A DNA stretch of 64,000 nt. Origin: Acidimicrobilacustris europaeus (GTDB lineage: Bacteria; Actinomycetota; Acidimicrobiia; Acidimicrobiales; Acidimicrobilacustridaceae). Location: positions 1,426,001 to 1,490,000 of the forward strand of contig OZ239146.1 in NCBI GenBank assembly GCA_965194515.1, given 5' to 3'. Positions within the stretch are counted from its first letter, which is position 1, and the number at the start of each line of letters is the position of its first letter. Position numbers and translations under genes: made by a program. A model generated the notes under the pieces. The model was not told the DNA's origin, ran no database searches, and saw only the letters and a list, made by a program, of their open reading frames with translations. Below are positions 52,321 to 60,297 of this stretch, in pieces.

Positions 52321-53445
52321 GTGAGCGCATCCCCCATCATCATCCCCACCGACCTCCTTCCCGCCGACGGCCGCTTTGGCTGCGGCCCCTCGAAGGTTCG
52401 CCCCGAGGCCGTTGCCGCCCTTACTGAAGCCGGCCGCGACTACCTCGGCACCAGCCACCGTCAGGACACCGTCAAGTACATGGTGAGCCGACTGCGCAAC
52501 GGTCTGGCCGAGATGTTTGCGTTGCCCGACGGTTACGAGATCATGCTCGGCAACGGTGGCTCCACCGTATTTTGGGACATCGCCACCTTTGGCCTCATCG
52601 ATCGCCGCAGCCAGCACCTCAACTTCGGCGAGTTTTCCTCGAAGTTCGGTCAAGCCGCCGCCGCTGCACCATTCCTCGACGACCCGGTCATCATCAAGAG
52701 CGAAGTTGGCACGCATCCACTTCCGATCGTCGACGATGCAATCGACACCTATGCGTTCACTCATAACGAAACCTCAACCGGTGTGTCGATGCCGTTGGTG
52801 CGCCCCGCTGGCTCCGAAGGCAAAGCAATCGTGCTCGTCGATGCCACCTCAGCCGCTGGCGGCCTTCGCTTCGATGCGTCGCAGACCGACGTCTATTACT
52901 TCGCCCCGCAGAAGTGCCTCGCTTCTGACGGCGGACTCTGGCTCGCAGCCGTCTCCCCCGCTGCTATTGAACGCATCGAAAAGATCGGTGCATCAGGGCG
53001 CTGGATTCCCGAATCGCTCAGCCTCACCACTGCGCTCGACAACTCTCGCAAAGACCAGACCTACAACACGCCAGCACTGGCAACTGTGTTCCTTGCGGTG
53101 CAGCAGGTCGAATGGGTGAACGACAACGGCGGCTTGCACTTTGCCGCGTCACGATGCGATCGCTCTGCCGAGATCATGTACTCATGGGCCGAAGCTTCTT
53201 CCTATGCATCGCCCTTCGTCACCAATCCCGATGAGCGCAGCCACGTCGTTGCCACCATCGATTTCGATGACTCGGTCTCAGCCGATGATGTCAACAAAGT
53301 GCTGCGGGCCAACGGCATTGTCGATACCGATAGCTATCGCAAACTCGGTCGCAACCAGATCCGTGTTGCCATGTTCCCGGCCATCGATCCCGAAGACGTC
53401 GAAGCACTTACCAAGTGCGTCGATTACGTGGTCGAAAACATCTGA
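52321..53445 (+). CDS. serC: Phosphoserine aminotransferase
   Basis: Second step of serine synthesis, using glutamate. The 374-residue product is of the actinobacterial type: GPSKVRPEA near 20-28, TSHRQDTVK, HNETSTGVSMP, and PLP Lys in APQKCLASDGG. It pairs functionally with serA in the window. The start GTG lacks a ribosome site and lies closely behind AT-containing GATAGAG, so it may be leaderless. It is divergent from aspC. Confidence 0.95.
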   Translation: MSASPIIIPTDLLPADGRFGCGPSKVRPEAVAALTEAGRDYLGTSHRQDTVKYMVSRLRNGLAEMFALPDGYEIMLGNGGSTVFWDIATFGLIDRRSQHLNFGEFSSKFGQAAAAAPFLDDPVIIKSEVGTHPLPIVDDAIDTYAFTHNETSTGVSMPLVRPAGSEGKAIVLVDATSAAGGLRFDASQTDVYYFAPQKCLASDGGLWLAAVSPAAIERIEKIGASGRWIPESLSLTTALDNSRKDQTYNTPALATVFLAVQQVEWVNDNGGLHFAASRCDRSAEIMYSWAEASSYASPFVTNPDERSHVVATIDFDDSVSADDVNKVLRANGIVDTDSYRKLGRNQIRVAMFPAIDPEDVEALTKCVDYVVENI

Positions 53446-53515
53446 CCAAGCAGTTGGCTACGGGCCGCAGCGTCCGGCTCTAGTCGGCTGAACTCGTAGA
53501 TCCAAGACAGCGTCC

Positions 53516-54286
53516 TCAGCCGCGAGGCATGCCACCGGCGACAACGATGTCGTCGCCAGTCACAAATGAAGAAAGATCGCTGGCCAAATACATCACCGGA
53601 CCAATGATCTCGGCCGTCTCGGCTACTCGCTTCAGCGATGTCGCCGAAGCAGCACGATCGTAAAAGCCTGGAGCCATTCGTTCTGCGCCTTCGGTGAGTT
53701 CGCTCTTCACCGGACCAGGACAAATCGTGTTCACGCGAATGTTCCACGATGCGAGTTCCTTCGAAAGCGTGCGTCCCAGATTGATGAGACCTGCTTTCGA
53801 TGCACCGTAAGCACCAACGCCCGGACCGCCGCTATAGGCGCCAACCGTCGCGATGTTCACGATTGAACCGCCACCGGCATCACGCATATGCGGAGCAACA
53901 CATGTAGCCATGCGCAATGGCCCCTCGAGGTTTACGGCAAACACTTTGCGCCACAGGTCGATGTTGGTGTCCATCAGCGAATCGCTCGTGGGATTAATGC
54001 CAGCGTTGTTCACGAGAACATCGATGCGACCAAACCGTTCCACCACTTTGTCGACAAACGCAGGAATGGCATCCCACTCGCCAACGTGACATGCGAGTGG
54101 AAATACTTCGGCACCAGTGCGTTCCGTTAGTTCTGCCGCGACCTGATCACAAAGGTCTTGCTTGCGACTACTCACTACGACCTTTGCGCCAGCGTCAGCA
54201 AAACCGTCGACCATGGCCCGACCCAACCCTTTCGTCGAACCCGTGACGATGACGACCTTGCCGCTGAAATCAAACGTTGCTTGCAT
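53516..54286 (-). CDS. Short-chain dehydrogenase/reductase (SDR)
   Basis: A 256-residue SDR with VVIVTGSTKGLGRAM near 11-25, LVNNAGINPTSDS, and YGASKAGLIN. The catalytic Ser position reads NIATVGAY, so Thr may replace Ser. C-terminal FVTGDDIVVAGGMPRG is typical. Related proteins are annotated FabG-like or as glucose 1-dehydrogenases; substrate is unknown. It lies between serC and metY and is separated from metY by a strong terminator. Confidence 0.86.
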   Translation of the reverse strand: MQATFDFSGKVVIVTGSTKGLGRAMVDGFADAGAKVVVSSRKQDLCDQVAAELTERTGAEVFPLACHVGEWDAIPAFVDKVVERFGRIDVLVNNAGINPTSDSLMDTNIDLWRKVFAVNLEGPLRMATCVAPHMRDAGGGSIVNIATVGAYSGGPGVGAYGASKAGLINLGRTLSKELASWNIRVNTICPGPVKSELTEGAERMAPGFYDRAASATSLKRVAETAEIIGPVMYLASDLSSFVTGDDIVVAGGMPRG

Positions 54287-54332
54287 AACTCCCCCTTGAT
54301 CTGCCTCCGAACGTAGCCGCTCCGGGACGCAA

Positions 54333-54359
54333 AGAGGCCCGGTCGATGACCGGGCCTCT
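54333..54359 (-). terminator. Intrinsic terminator after metY
   Basis: AGAGGCCCGGTC (54333-54344) and GACCGGGCCTCT (54348-54359) pair perfectly over 12 bp with loop GAT. On the minus strand the hairpin is followed by TTTGC. It lies 27 bases beyond the metY stop. Confidence 0.8.
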
Positions 54360-54385
54360 CTCTACAACTTGGGACTACCGATGAC

Positions 54386-55696
54386 TCACTTCGCAGCAGC
54401 GAAGCCCTTGTCAAGGTCGGCGATGATGTCGTCGATTGACTCGAGGCCAACCGAAAGACGCACGAGGCCCGGCTGCACGCCAGCGGTGATCTGCTCAGCT
54501 TCGGTGAGCTGTGAATGCGTCGTGGTTGCCGGCTGGATGGCAAGGCTGCGCACGTCACCGATATTCGCAACGTGACTGTGCAGTTCAAGCGCCTCGACAA
54601 ACTTCTGTCCGGCGTCCTTGCCTCCCTTGATAATGAATGCGGGCACAGAACCGAAGCCCTTGCCGGCGGTGTACTTCTTCGCGCGCTCATGCCACGGCGA
54701 AGAGGTCAGGCTGGCGTGCTGCACTTCTTCGACCTGCGAGTGTCCGGCAAGATACGCGGCGACCTTTGCGGCGTTCTCGTTATGACGCTCCATACGAAGG
54801 CTGAGTGTCTCAAGACCCTGAAGGAACAGGAATGAGTTGAACGGCGTGATGGCCTGGCCAAGATCGCGAAGCAACTGCACGCGGGCCTTAATGATGTACG
54901 AGCCGGCACCAAGCGCTGGCCAGTACTGAAGGCCGTGGTAGCTGGGGTCTGGTTCGGTGAACATCGGGAACTTGTCGTTGGCCGAGAAGTCGAACGAACC
55001 GCCATCGACGACGAGGCCGCCGATTGAGGTGCCATGGCCACCAATGAACTTGGTCGCCGAGTGCACCACGATGTCTGCGCCCCACTCGAACGGACGAATA
55101 AGCCATGGCGACGCAACGGTGTTGTCGACAATGAGCGGAATCCCGGCCTCATGAGCGACCCTCGAAATGCCCTCGATGTCAAGCACGTCGTTACGCGGGT
55201 TGCCGATGGTCTCGCCGTAGAACGCCTTGGTGTTCGGACGGATCGCATTGCGCCATTCGTCGAGATTGTCGGGATCTTCGACGAACGTCGCATCGATACC
55301 AAACTTTGGAAGCGTGTAGTGAAGAAGGTTGTAGGTGCCGCCGTAGAGCGCTGCGGACGCAACGATGTGGCTTCCCGCTTCGGCGAGGTTCTGAATGGCA
55401 AGCGCTTCGGCAGCCTGACCTGATGCAACGGCAAGCGCACCGGGAAGACCAACTGCAGTTGCAGTTGCACCTTCAAGTGATGCGATACGAGCTTCGAACA
55501 CACCCTGGGTCGGGTTCATGATGCGGGTGTAGATGTTGCCAATCTCGGCAAGTGCAAACAGGTTCGCGGCGTGGGTCGTGTCGCGGAACTGATACGAGGT
55601 TGTCTGATAGATCGGGACAGCACGCGCACCGGTAGTCGGGTCGGGCTCCTGGCCGGCGTGGATCTGACGGGTATCGAAACCCCAGTTGTCACTCAT
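54386..55696 (-). CDS. metY: O-acetylhomoserine aminocarboxypropyltransferase/sulfhydrylase
   Basis: Makes homocysteine from O-acetyl- (or succinyl-) homoserine and sulfide for methionine synthesis. The 436-residue Cys/Met-metabolism PLP enzyme has YTRIMNPTQGVFE, ASAALYGGTYNLLHYTLP and PLP Lys in HSATKFIGGHG. Length and the DTRQIHAGQEPD opening match MetY rather than MetB/MetC. The ATG at 55696 has GAGGAG upstream. A small hairpin (55715-55732, 6 bp) precedes the ribosome site; I could not fit a SAM riboswitch there. Confidence 0.93.
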   Translation of the reverse strand: MSDNWGFDTRQIHAGQEPDPTTGARAVPIYQTTSYQFRDTTHAANLFALAEIGNIYTRIMNPTQGVFEARIASLEGATATAVGLPGALAVASGQAAEALAIQNLAEAGSHIVASAALYGGTYNLLHYTLPKFGIDATFVEDPDNLDEWRNAIRPNTKAFYGETIGNPRNDVLDIEGISRVAHEAGIPLIVDNTVASPWLIRPFEWGADIVVHSATKFIGGHGTSIGGLVVDGGSFDFSANDKFPMFTEPDPSYHGLQYWPALGAGSYIIKARVQLLRDLGQAITPFNSFLFLQGLETLSLRMERHNENAAKVAAYLAGHSQVEEVQHASLTSSPWHERAKKYTAGKGFGSVPAFIIKGGKDAGQKFVEALELHSHVANIGDVRSLAIQPATTTHSQLTEAEQITAGVQPGLVRLSVGLESIDDIIADLDKGFAAAK

Positions 55697-55807
55697 GGTC
55701 ACTCCTCATCAATTGACCGGCACAGCCCGGTCGGACAGGATCGAGACTCTAGGGGCCTAATCCCGACCAATCAACTCAACAATTGCGAGGGCAGCCCAGA
55801 CGCGACG

Positions 55808-55827
55808 GAGGGGCCCGAAGGCCCCTC
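55808..55827. terminator. GC-rich hairpin between ilvC and metY
   Basis: GAGGGGCC (55808-55815) and GGCCCCTC (55820-55827) form an 8-bp stem with tetraloop CGAA. There is no T-run on either side, so it could end ilvBHC transcription only weakly. It is the only structure seen in the 223-base gap 55697-55919 apart from the metY 5' hairpin. Confidence 0.4.
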
Positions 55828-55919
55828 GCGCACTCCACCCGCTGTCTTCAGCGCCACTCGGGCACCTCGTAACAATCCGTCGCCGTCAACCGAAGTCGAC
55901 GAGAGTCAACCCAAATGGG

Positions 55920-56954
55920 TCAGTCCTGCGCGCCGCCTGAAGTTTCGGCAACGCTCTTCCGCCCAGCAGAGATCCACGGCATCATGGCGCGCAGTTCCTT
56001 GCCGGTCTTTTCGATCGGGTGTTCAGCGCCAGCTGCTCGCAGGGCGTTGAAGTTCTTGCGACCAGACTCTGATTCGGCGATCCATTCATCGGCGAACTGA
56101 CCGGAAACGATTTCGTCGAGGATCTTCTTCATCTCGATCTTGGTGGCCGGTGTAATGACACGCGGACCACGAGTCACGTCGCCGTACTCAGCAGTGTCGG
56201 AGATTGAGTAGCGCATACCGCTGATGCCCTCTTCGTACATGAGGTCAACGATGAGCTTCACCTCGTGAAGACATTCGAAATACGCCATCTCGGGCTGGTA
56301 ACCAGCCTCGGTGAGGGTTTCGAATCCGGCCTGTACAAGTGCAGCCACGCCGCCACAAAGAACAGCCTGCTCACCGAATAGATCGGTTTCGGTTTCTTCA
56401 GTGAACGTGGTTTCGATGACGCCGGCGCGAGTGCCACCGATTGCATCAGCGTAGGCAAGTGCAACATTGCGAGCGTTACCGGTTGCGTCTTGTTCTACCG
56501 CGATGAGGCACGGAACGCCGCCACCCTCAGTGTAGGTACGACGCACGAGATGGCCTGGGCCCTTGGGGGCGGCCATAACGACATCGACGCCAGCCGGCGG
56601 AACGATGCGGTTGAAACGAATGTTGAAACCGTGAGCGAAGAACAGCGCGTCGCCTTCGGAAAGATTCGGAGCGATCTCTGCGTCGTACACCGACTTCTGC
56701 TCGGTGTCGGGAAGCAGGATCATGATCACGTCGGCCCACTTGGTGGCATCGCCAATCGACATGACCTTCAGGCCTTCCGATTCGGCCTTGGCCTTCGAGG
56801 ACGAACCCTCGCGCAGACCAACAACAACGTTGATGCCCGACTCTTTAAGGTTGAGCGCATGGGCATGGCCCTGCGAGCCGTAACCCATGATGGCGACCTT
56901 GCGGTCGGCGATAAATGAACGATCGGCGTCGGCTTCGTAATAGACGGTGGCCAC
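55920..56954 (-). CDS. ilvC: Ketol-acid reductoisomerase
   Basis: Converts acetolactate and acetohydroxybutyrate to the dihydroxy acids of the Val/Leu and Ile branches, with NADPH and Mg. The 344-residue class I enzyme shows GYGSQGHAHALNL near 25-37 and, in the helical domain, DLFGEQAVLCGG and ECLHEVKLIVDLMYE with metal Asp and Glu. ATG 56954 fits the family start. It lies 107 bases after ilvH; the gap has a small hairpin (GCCC/GGGC) but no leader. It is probably in the ilvBHC operon. Confidence 0.96.
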   Translation of the reverse strand: MATVYYEADADRSFIADRKVAIMGYGSQGHAHALNLKESGINVVVGLREGSSSKAKAESEGLKVMSIGDATKWADVIMILLPDTEQKSVYDAEIAPNLSEGDALFFAHGFNIRFNRIVPPAGVDVVMAAPKGPGHLVRRTYTEGGGVPCLIAVEQDATGNARNVALAYADAIGGTRAGVIETTFTEETETDLFGEQAVLCGGVAALVQAGFETLTEAGYQPEMAYFECLHEVKLIVDLMYEEGISGMRYSISDTAEYGDVTRGPRVITPATKIEMKKILDEIVSGQFADEWIAESESGRKNFNALRAAGAEHPIEKTGKELRAMMPWISAGRKSVAETSGGAQD

Positions 56955-57061
56955 AGGAACTCCTGTTTCGGGATTGGATCGCCCTACAGGGCGGGTTGGA
57001 GAGATTAGGACGAAAGGCGCTCAGGACAAAAAGGCGCCATAACCCCGGGACTACCTAGGGA

Positions 57062-57550
57062 TCAATTGATGCGGGGAAGGGCGATGCGGCCGGTGCGCTG
57101 GTAGGCCACCACTGCTGCCCCCATGCGGGAGGTAAAGGCATCGAGCGCCTCGGGGGTTCCGCCCAGCGACACAGTGATGCGATCTCCGGACTCATCGAGA
57201 ACGGCGCCGCTGTATTCCTCAGTCAGGGAAAGCAGTTCGGGCTTCGACTCTGCCGAAACCGTGACTGTGACGATCATGAGTTCGCGTTCGACCGCATCGA
57301 TGGGAGCAAGTTCGTCGATCTGCAACACATTGATGAGCTTGTCGAGCTGCTTGGTGATCTGCTCAAGCGGTGCTGATTCAACATCGACCACGATCGTGAT
57401 GCGACTACGAGTGGGGTCGTCGGTTGGTGCAACGGCAAGCGAAAAGATGTTGAAACCGCGACGGGCAAACAAACCCGATACGCGAGCAAGGACACCCGGC
57501 TTGTTTTCGACAAGGACGGAAAGGATGTGATGACGCATCGCCGGGCTCAT
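57062..57550 (-). CDS. ilvH: Acetolactate synthase small (regulatory) subunit
   Basis: A 162-residue ACT-domain regulatory subunit. HHILSVLVENKPGVLARVSGLF near 7-28 is the valine-binding ACT signature, followed by RGFNIFSLAVAPTDDP and a second ACT-like half ending RIALPRIN. It binds Val and tunes IlvB. The ATG overlaps the ilvB stop by four bases (ATGA), so the subunits are translated in a coupled way. Confidence 0.95.
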   Translation of the reverse strand: MSPAMRHHILSVLVENKPGVLARVSGLFARRGFNIFSLAVAPTDDPTRSRITIVVDVESAPLEQITKQLDKLINVLQIDELAPIDAVERELMIVTVTVSAESKPELLSLTEEYSGAVLDESGDRITVSLGGTPEALDAFTSRMGAAVVAYQRTGRIALPRIN

Positions 57551-59277
57551 CGTTCATCCTCTGGACCAACGACGATGTCGGAGTTCGACTTGCCCGAAGG
57601 CACCATCGGGAAAACCTTCTCGCGCGCATCGGTGCGGAAGTCAATGACAACCGGACGGTCGTCAACTTCATTTGCACGCTGAATTGCGGGAAGAACATCC
57701 TCGGGAGCTTCGACACGCATGCCGACACAACCCATGGATTCGGCCCACATCTTGTAGTCGGGAAGATCAGGAGAGAGATAGACCTCGCTATAACGCTCCT
57801 CGTAGAACATTTCCTGCCACTGACGAACCATTCCGAGATACGCATTGTTGAGAATGGCGATCTTCACCGGAATGCGCTCGGCGGCAGCGGTAACAAGTTC
57901 TTGCGCGGTCATCTGGAAACAGCCATCGCCGTCGACGGCCCACACCATGCGGTCGGGTCTCCCGACCTTGGCGCCAATTGCTGCCGGAACCGCAAAGCCC
58001 ATCGTTCCGAGGCCACCCGAGTTGATCCAGGTGTAGGGATGGTTGAACTTCCAGTACTGCGCAGTCCACATCTGATGCTGACCGACGCCCGATGCAACAA
58101 TGCAGTCATCGGGGGTGTTGTCACGAAGTTGTTCAAGCACGTACTGCGGCTTGAGCAAATCTCCCGGCTCGGACTGCACGTAAGTAAGCGGGTACTTCTC
58201 TTGCCATCCGCTGATCGTGGACTTCCACGCTGAACGATCGGGCTGAACTTCTGGCGCACCGATCTGCTTCAGCGCAGTAATCAGTTCATCGATGACAAGA
58301 CGACAATCGCCAGTGATTCCGACGTCGGGTCGGCGAACCTTGCCAAGTTCAGCAGGATCGATATCGACGTGAATGATCTTGGCGTTCTTGGCGAATGCAT
58401 CGACCTTGCCGGTGACTCGGTCATCGAAACGCGAACCAAGGGCAATGAGTAGATCCGATTCCTGCATCGCGGTGACGGCGGTGTAGTTGCCATGCATGCC
58501 CGGCATGCCGAGACACAACGGATGATCATCGGGCATCGTGCCGCGAGCCATGAGCGTCGTAACGACGGGGATGTCGAGTAGTTCCGCAAGGGCAAGCAGC
58601 GACTCTGCGGCCCGTGCCTTGAGGATGCCACCACCCGAGTAGATGACGGGGCGTTCTGCAGCGATGATCAGTTGCGCGGCATCTTTGATGAGCGCAGGAT
58701 CGCCATCGAGGCGAGGGTTGTACCCAGCAAGATCGACGGAATCGGGCCAGTACCAATCGAGCGCCGAGTTCGGGTTCGTGGGATCCACGAGGTCTTTCGG
58801 AATGTCGATAAGCACGGGGCCGGGACGACCTGTGGTCGCGATGTGGAATGCCTCGCGCACGATGCGCGGGATGTCCGCCGCGTTTGTCACGAGTTCGTTG
58901 TGCTTCGTAACCGAACGAGTGATGCCAACCGTGTCGACTTCTTGGAACGCGTCAGTTCCGATGCCCGCGGTTCCGACCTGACCGGTGATGACCACCATCG
59001 GAACCGAGTCCATGTAGGCATCAGCGAGTGGCGTGATGATGTTCGTTGCGGCCGGGCCGCTAGTAACCATCGCAACACCAGGACGGCCAGTTGCATGCGC
59101 ATAGCCCTCGGCCATGTGTCCTGCACCTTGTTCGTGACGAACAAGAATGTGGCGAATTGGCGAATCGATGATCGGGTCGTACACCGGAAGGATTGCTCCA
59201 CCGGGCAGACCAAAGATCACATCGACACCCTCGAGTTCGAGAGCCTTGATGAGTGCGGCACCACCGTTGGTTTTCAT
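57547..59277 (-). CDS. ilvB: Acetolactate synthase large (catalytic) subunit
   Basis: ThDP enzyme of Val, Leu and Ile synthesis. The 576-residue product has the three ThDP-fold domains: GLPGGAILPVYD and RHEQGAGHMAEGYA with the catalytic Glu near 49, the FAD/central domain (GGGILKA), and GDGCFQMTAQELVTA with the ThDP metal motif and NNAYLGMVRQWQ. Start ATG 59277 has GGGGAGG upstream. The leader and attenuator at 59342-59439 precede it. The operon is ilvB-ilvH-ilvC. Confidence 0.96.
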   Translation of the reverse strand: MKTNGGAALIKALELEGVDVIFGLPGGAILPVYDPIIDSPIRHILVRHEQGAGHMAEGYAHATGRPGVAMVTSGPAATNIITPLADAYMDSVPMVVITGQVGTAGIGTDAFQEVDTVGITRSVTKHNELVTNAADIPRIVREAFHIATTGRPGPVLIDIPKDLVDPTNPNSALDWYWPDSVDLAGYNPRLDGDPALIKDAAQLIIAAERPVIYSGGGILKARAAESLLALAELLDIPVVTTLMARGTMPDDHPLCLGMPGMHGNYTAVTAMQESDLLIALGSRFDDRVTGKVDAFAKNAKIIHVDIDPAELGKVRRPDVGITGDCRLVIDELITALKQIGAPEVQPDRSAWKSTISGWQEKYPLTYVQSEPGDLLKPQYVLEQLRDNTPDDCIVASGVGQHQMWTAQYWKFNHPYTWINSGGLGTMGFAVPAAIGAKVGRPDRMVWAVDGDGCFQMTAQELVTAAAERIPVKIAILNNAYLGMVRQWQEMFYEERYSEVYLSPDLPDYKMWAESMGCVGMRVEAPEDVLPAIQRANEVDDRPVVIDFRTDAREKVFPMVPSGKSNSDIVVGPEDER

Positions 59278-59341
59278 GGTTGTCCTCCCCGATGCCTTGA
59301 CATCAGCGGGATTGGGCCGGTTCGAACGGGCGGAACGTAAA

Positions 59342-59398
59342 CGGCCTCCCGAGTGGGAGGCCGGGGGCGCACACGCGACGGACGAGGCCGGCGTGTGC
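59342..59398 (-). promoter_or_regulatory. Transcription attenuator of ilvBHC
   Basis: Stem 1 on the minus strand is GCACACGC/GCGTGTGC (59369-59398), beginning at the leader stop codon. The terminator is CGGCCTCCC/GGGAGGCCG with loop ACTC (59342-59363), then TTTACGTT. The loop of stem 1 carries CGGCCTC, a copy of the terminator left arm, so the terminator right arm could pair with either copy. Confidence 0.8.
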
Positions 59399-59439
59399 TA
59401 GCGGAGTACTACGAGCGAGGTAAGGACCGTCGTGCTCAC
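59398..59439 (-). CDS. ilvB leader peptide, Val/Leu-rich
   Basis: A 13-codon ORF encodes MSTTVLTSLVVLR and stops at TAG. Val is GTC, GTA, GTA and Leu is CTT, CTC, CTC, just before the first hairpin. This is the composition expected for control by valine and leucine shortage. It starts with GTG without a ribosome site; AAGACT is 9 bases upstream, with TTGCCG 18 bases further as a weak -35. The peptide ends in Arg-TAG like the leuA and leuB leaders. Confidence 0.8.
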   Translation of the reverse strand: MSTTVLTSLVVLR

Positions 59440-59663
59440 AGGGTCCTAAGTCTTGCCGCCCGAAGCCCCCAACGGCAACTCGGGGACATTTTCCCCCTCA
59501 ACGGCCGGTTCTAACGCCCCAGTCGGCTATCTGCCCAAATCCCGGGTCGCTGCCGGGAACCTCATTCTCACAAAGAATCCAAGCTTCCTCACCCACGCCC
59601 ACGGCGTTCCACTGGTCGACTGAGTCGGCCTTCTCAGTAGTTCGCAAGACACACGACAACAAC

Positions 59664-59698
59664 AGAAGTGGCCCCGGTCGTTGACCGGGGCCACTTCT
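59664..59698 (-). terminator. Intrinsic terminator after the lipoprotein gene
   Basis: AGAAGTGGCCCCGGTC and GACCGGGGCCACTTCT form a perfect 16-bp stem with loop GTT. On the minus strand GTTGTTG follows. It ends transcription of the lipoprotein gene at 59729 and isolates it from the ilvB leader region. Confidence 0.75.
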
Positions 59699-59728
59699 CG
59701 TTCTTCAAAAGTCAACGTGCCTTCCGAA

Positions 59729-60235
59729 TTACTTCGTCGCGTAACTCGGGCAGTTCTTTTGGATCCACTGATCCAGGTTCTCGGAAGCTTTCTGGTACTT
59801 CGCGTCGTCCATCACAGATTCGGCCTTAGCCAACTTTGCTTCTGTGGTTGGGTCAGCCGGGTTCGTGAAATCGATTCCCGCCAGTTCCTCGACGTAGCTC
59901 TTGATAGCGGAGATCACGGTCTTCCAATCTTCGCGGATCTCACTCGGGACACTCGAAGAGAACGATTCAAGCGATTTCATCGTCTGCGACATATCGGGGG
60001 ACATCTTGTCTGTTGTCCCTGTGTCAGACGCGTCCATCGTCGCAACAAGGTCTTCGACCTGATTGAACAGATCTGCGCAAATAGTTGCGTCGCTACCACT
60101 ACCGCTCGACTTCGCAGTGGTGGTCGACGATGCATCTGTCGTACTCGACGAATCACTACAAGCAGCGCCGACGAGAACGAAACTCGCAATCAAGAGCGCC
60201 GCAAACGCTGCACTCTTCTTTCTTGATCGCATCAC
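59729..60235 (-). CDS. Secreted lipoprotein, function unknown
   Basis: A 168-residue lipoprotein. The signal runs MMRSRKK, a hydrophobic stretch, and lipobox VGAAC, followed by a Ser/Thr-rich linker (about 27-50). The mature domain (about 52-168) is helical with two Cys, C54 and C163, which may form a disulfide. I do not recognise a family. It is transcribed alone, with a strong terminator just downstream and a gap of 62 bases from gatB upstream. Confidence 0.75.
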   Translation of the reverse strand: MMRSRKKSAAFAALLIASFVLVGAACSDSSSTTDASSTTTAKSSGSGSDATICADLFNQVEDLVATMDASDTGTTDKMSPDMSQTMKSLESFSSSVPSEIREDWKTVISAIKSYVEELAGIDFTNPADPTTEAKLAKAESVMDDAKYQKASENLDQWIQKNCPSYATK

Positions 60236-60297
60236 ATGAACTCCCAGGGGGTTTTCGCTTTACCGATCATAGAGAACAACGTTCACTTACGGGCGAG

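Noticed and set aside
55697..55807. SAM riboswitch before metY
   Set aside because: The region is short and I could not find the conserved core or pseudoknot parts; only a 6-bp hairpin is present.
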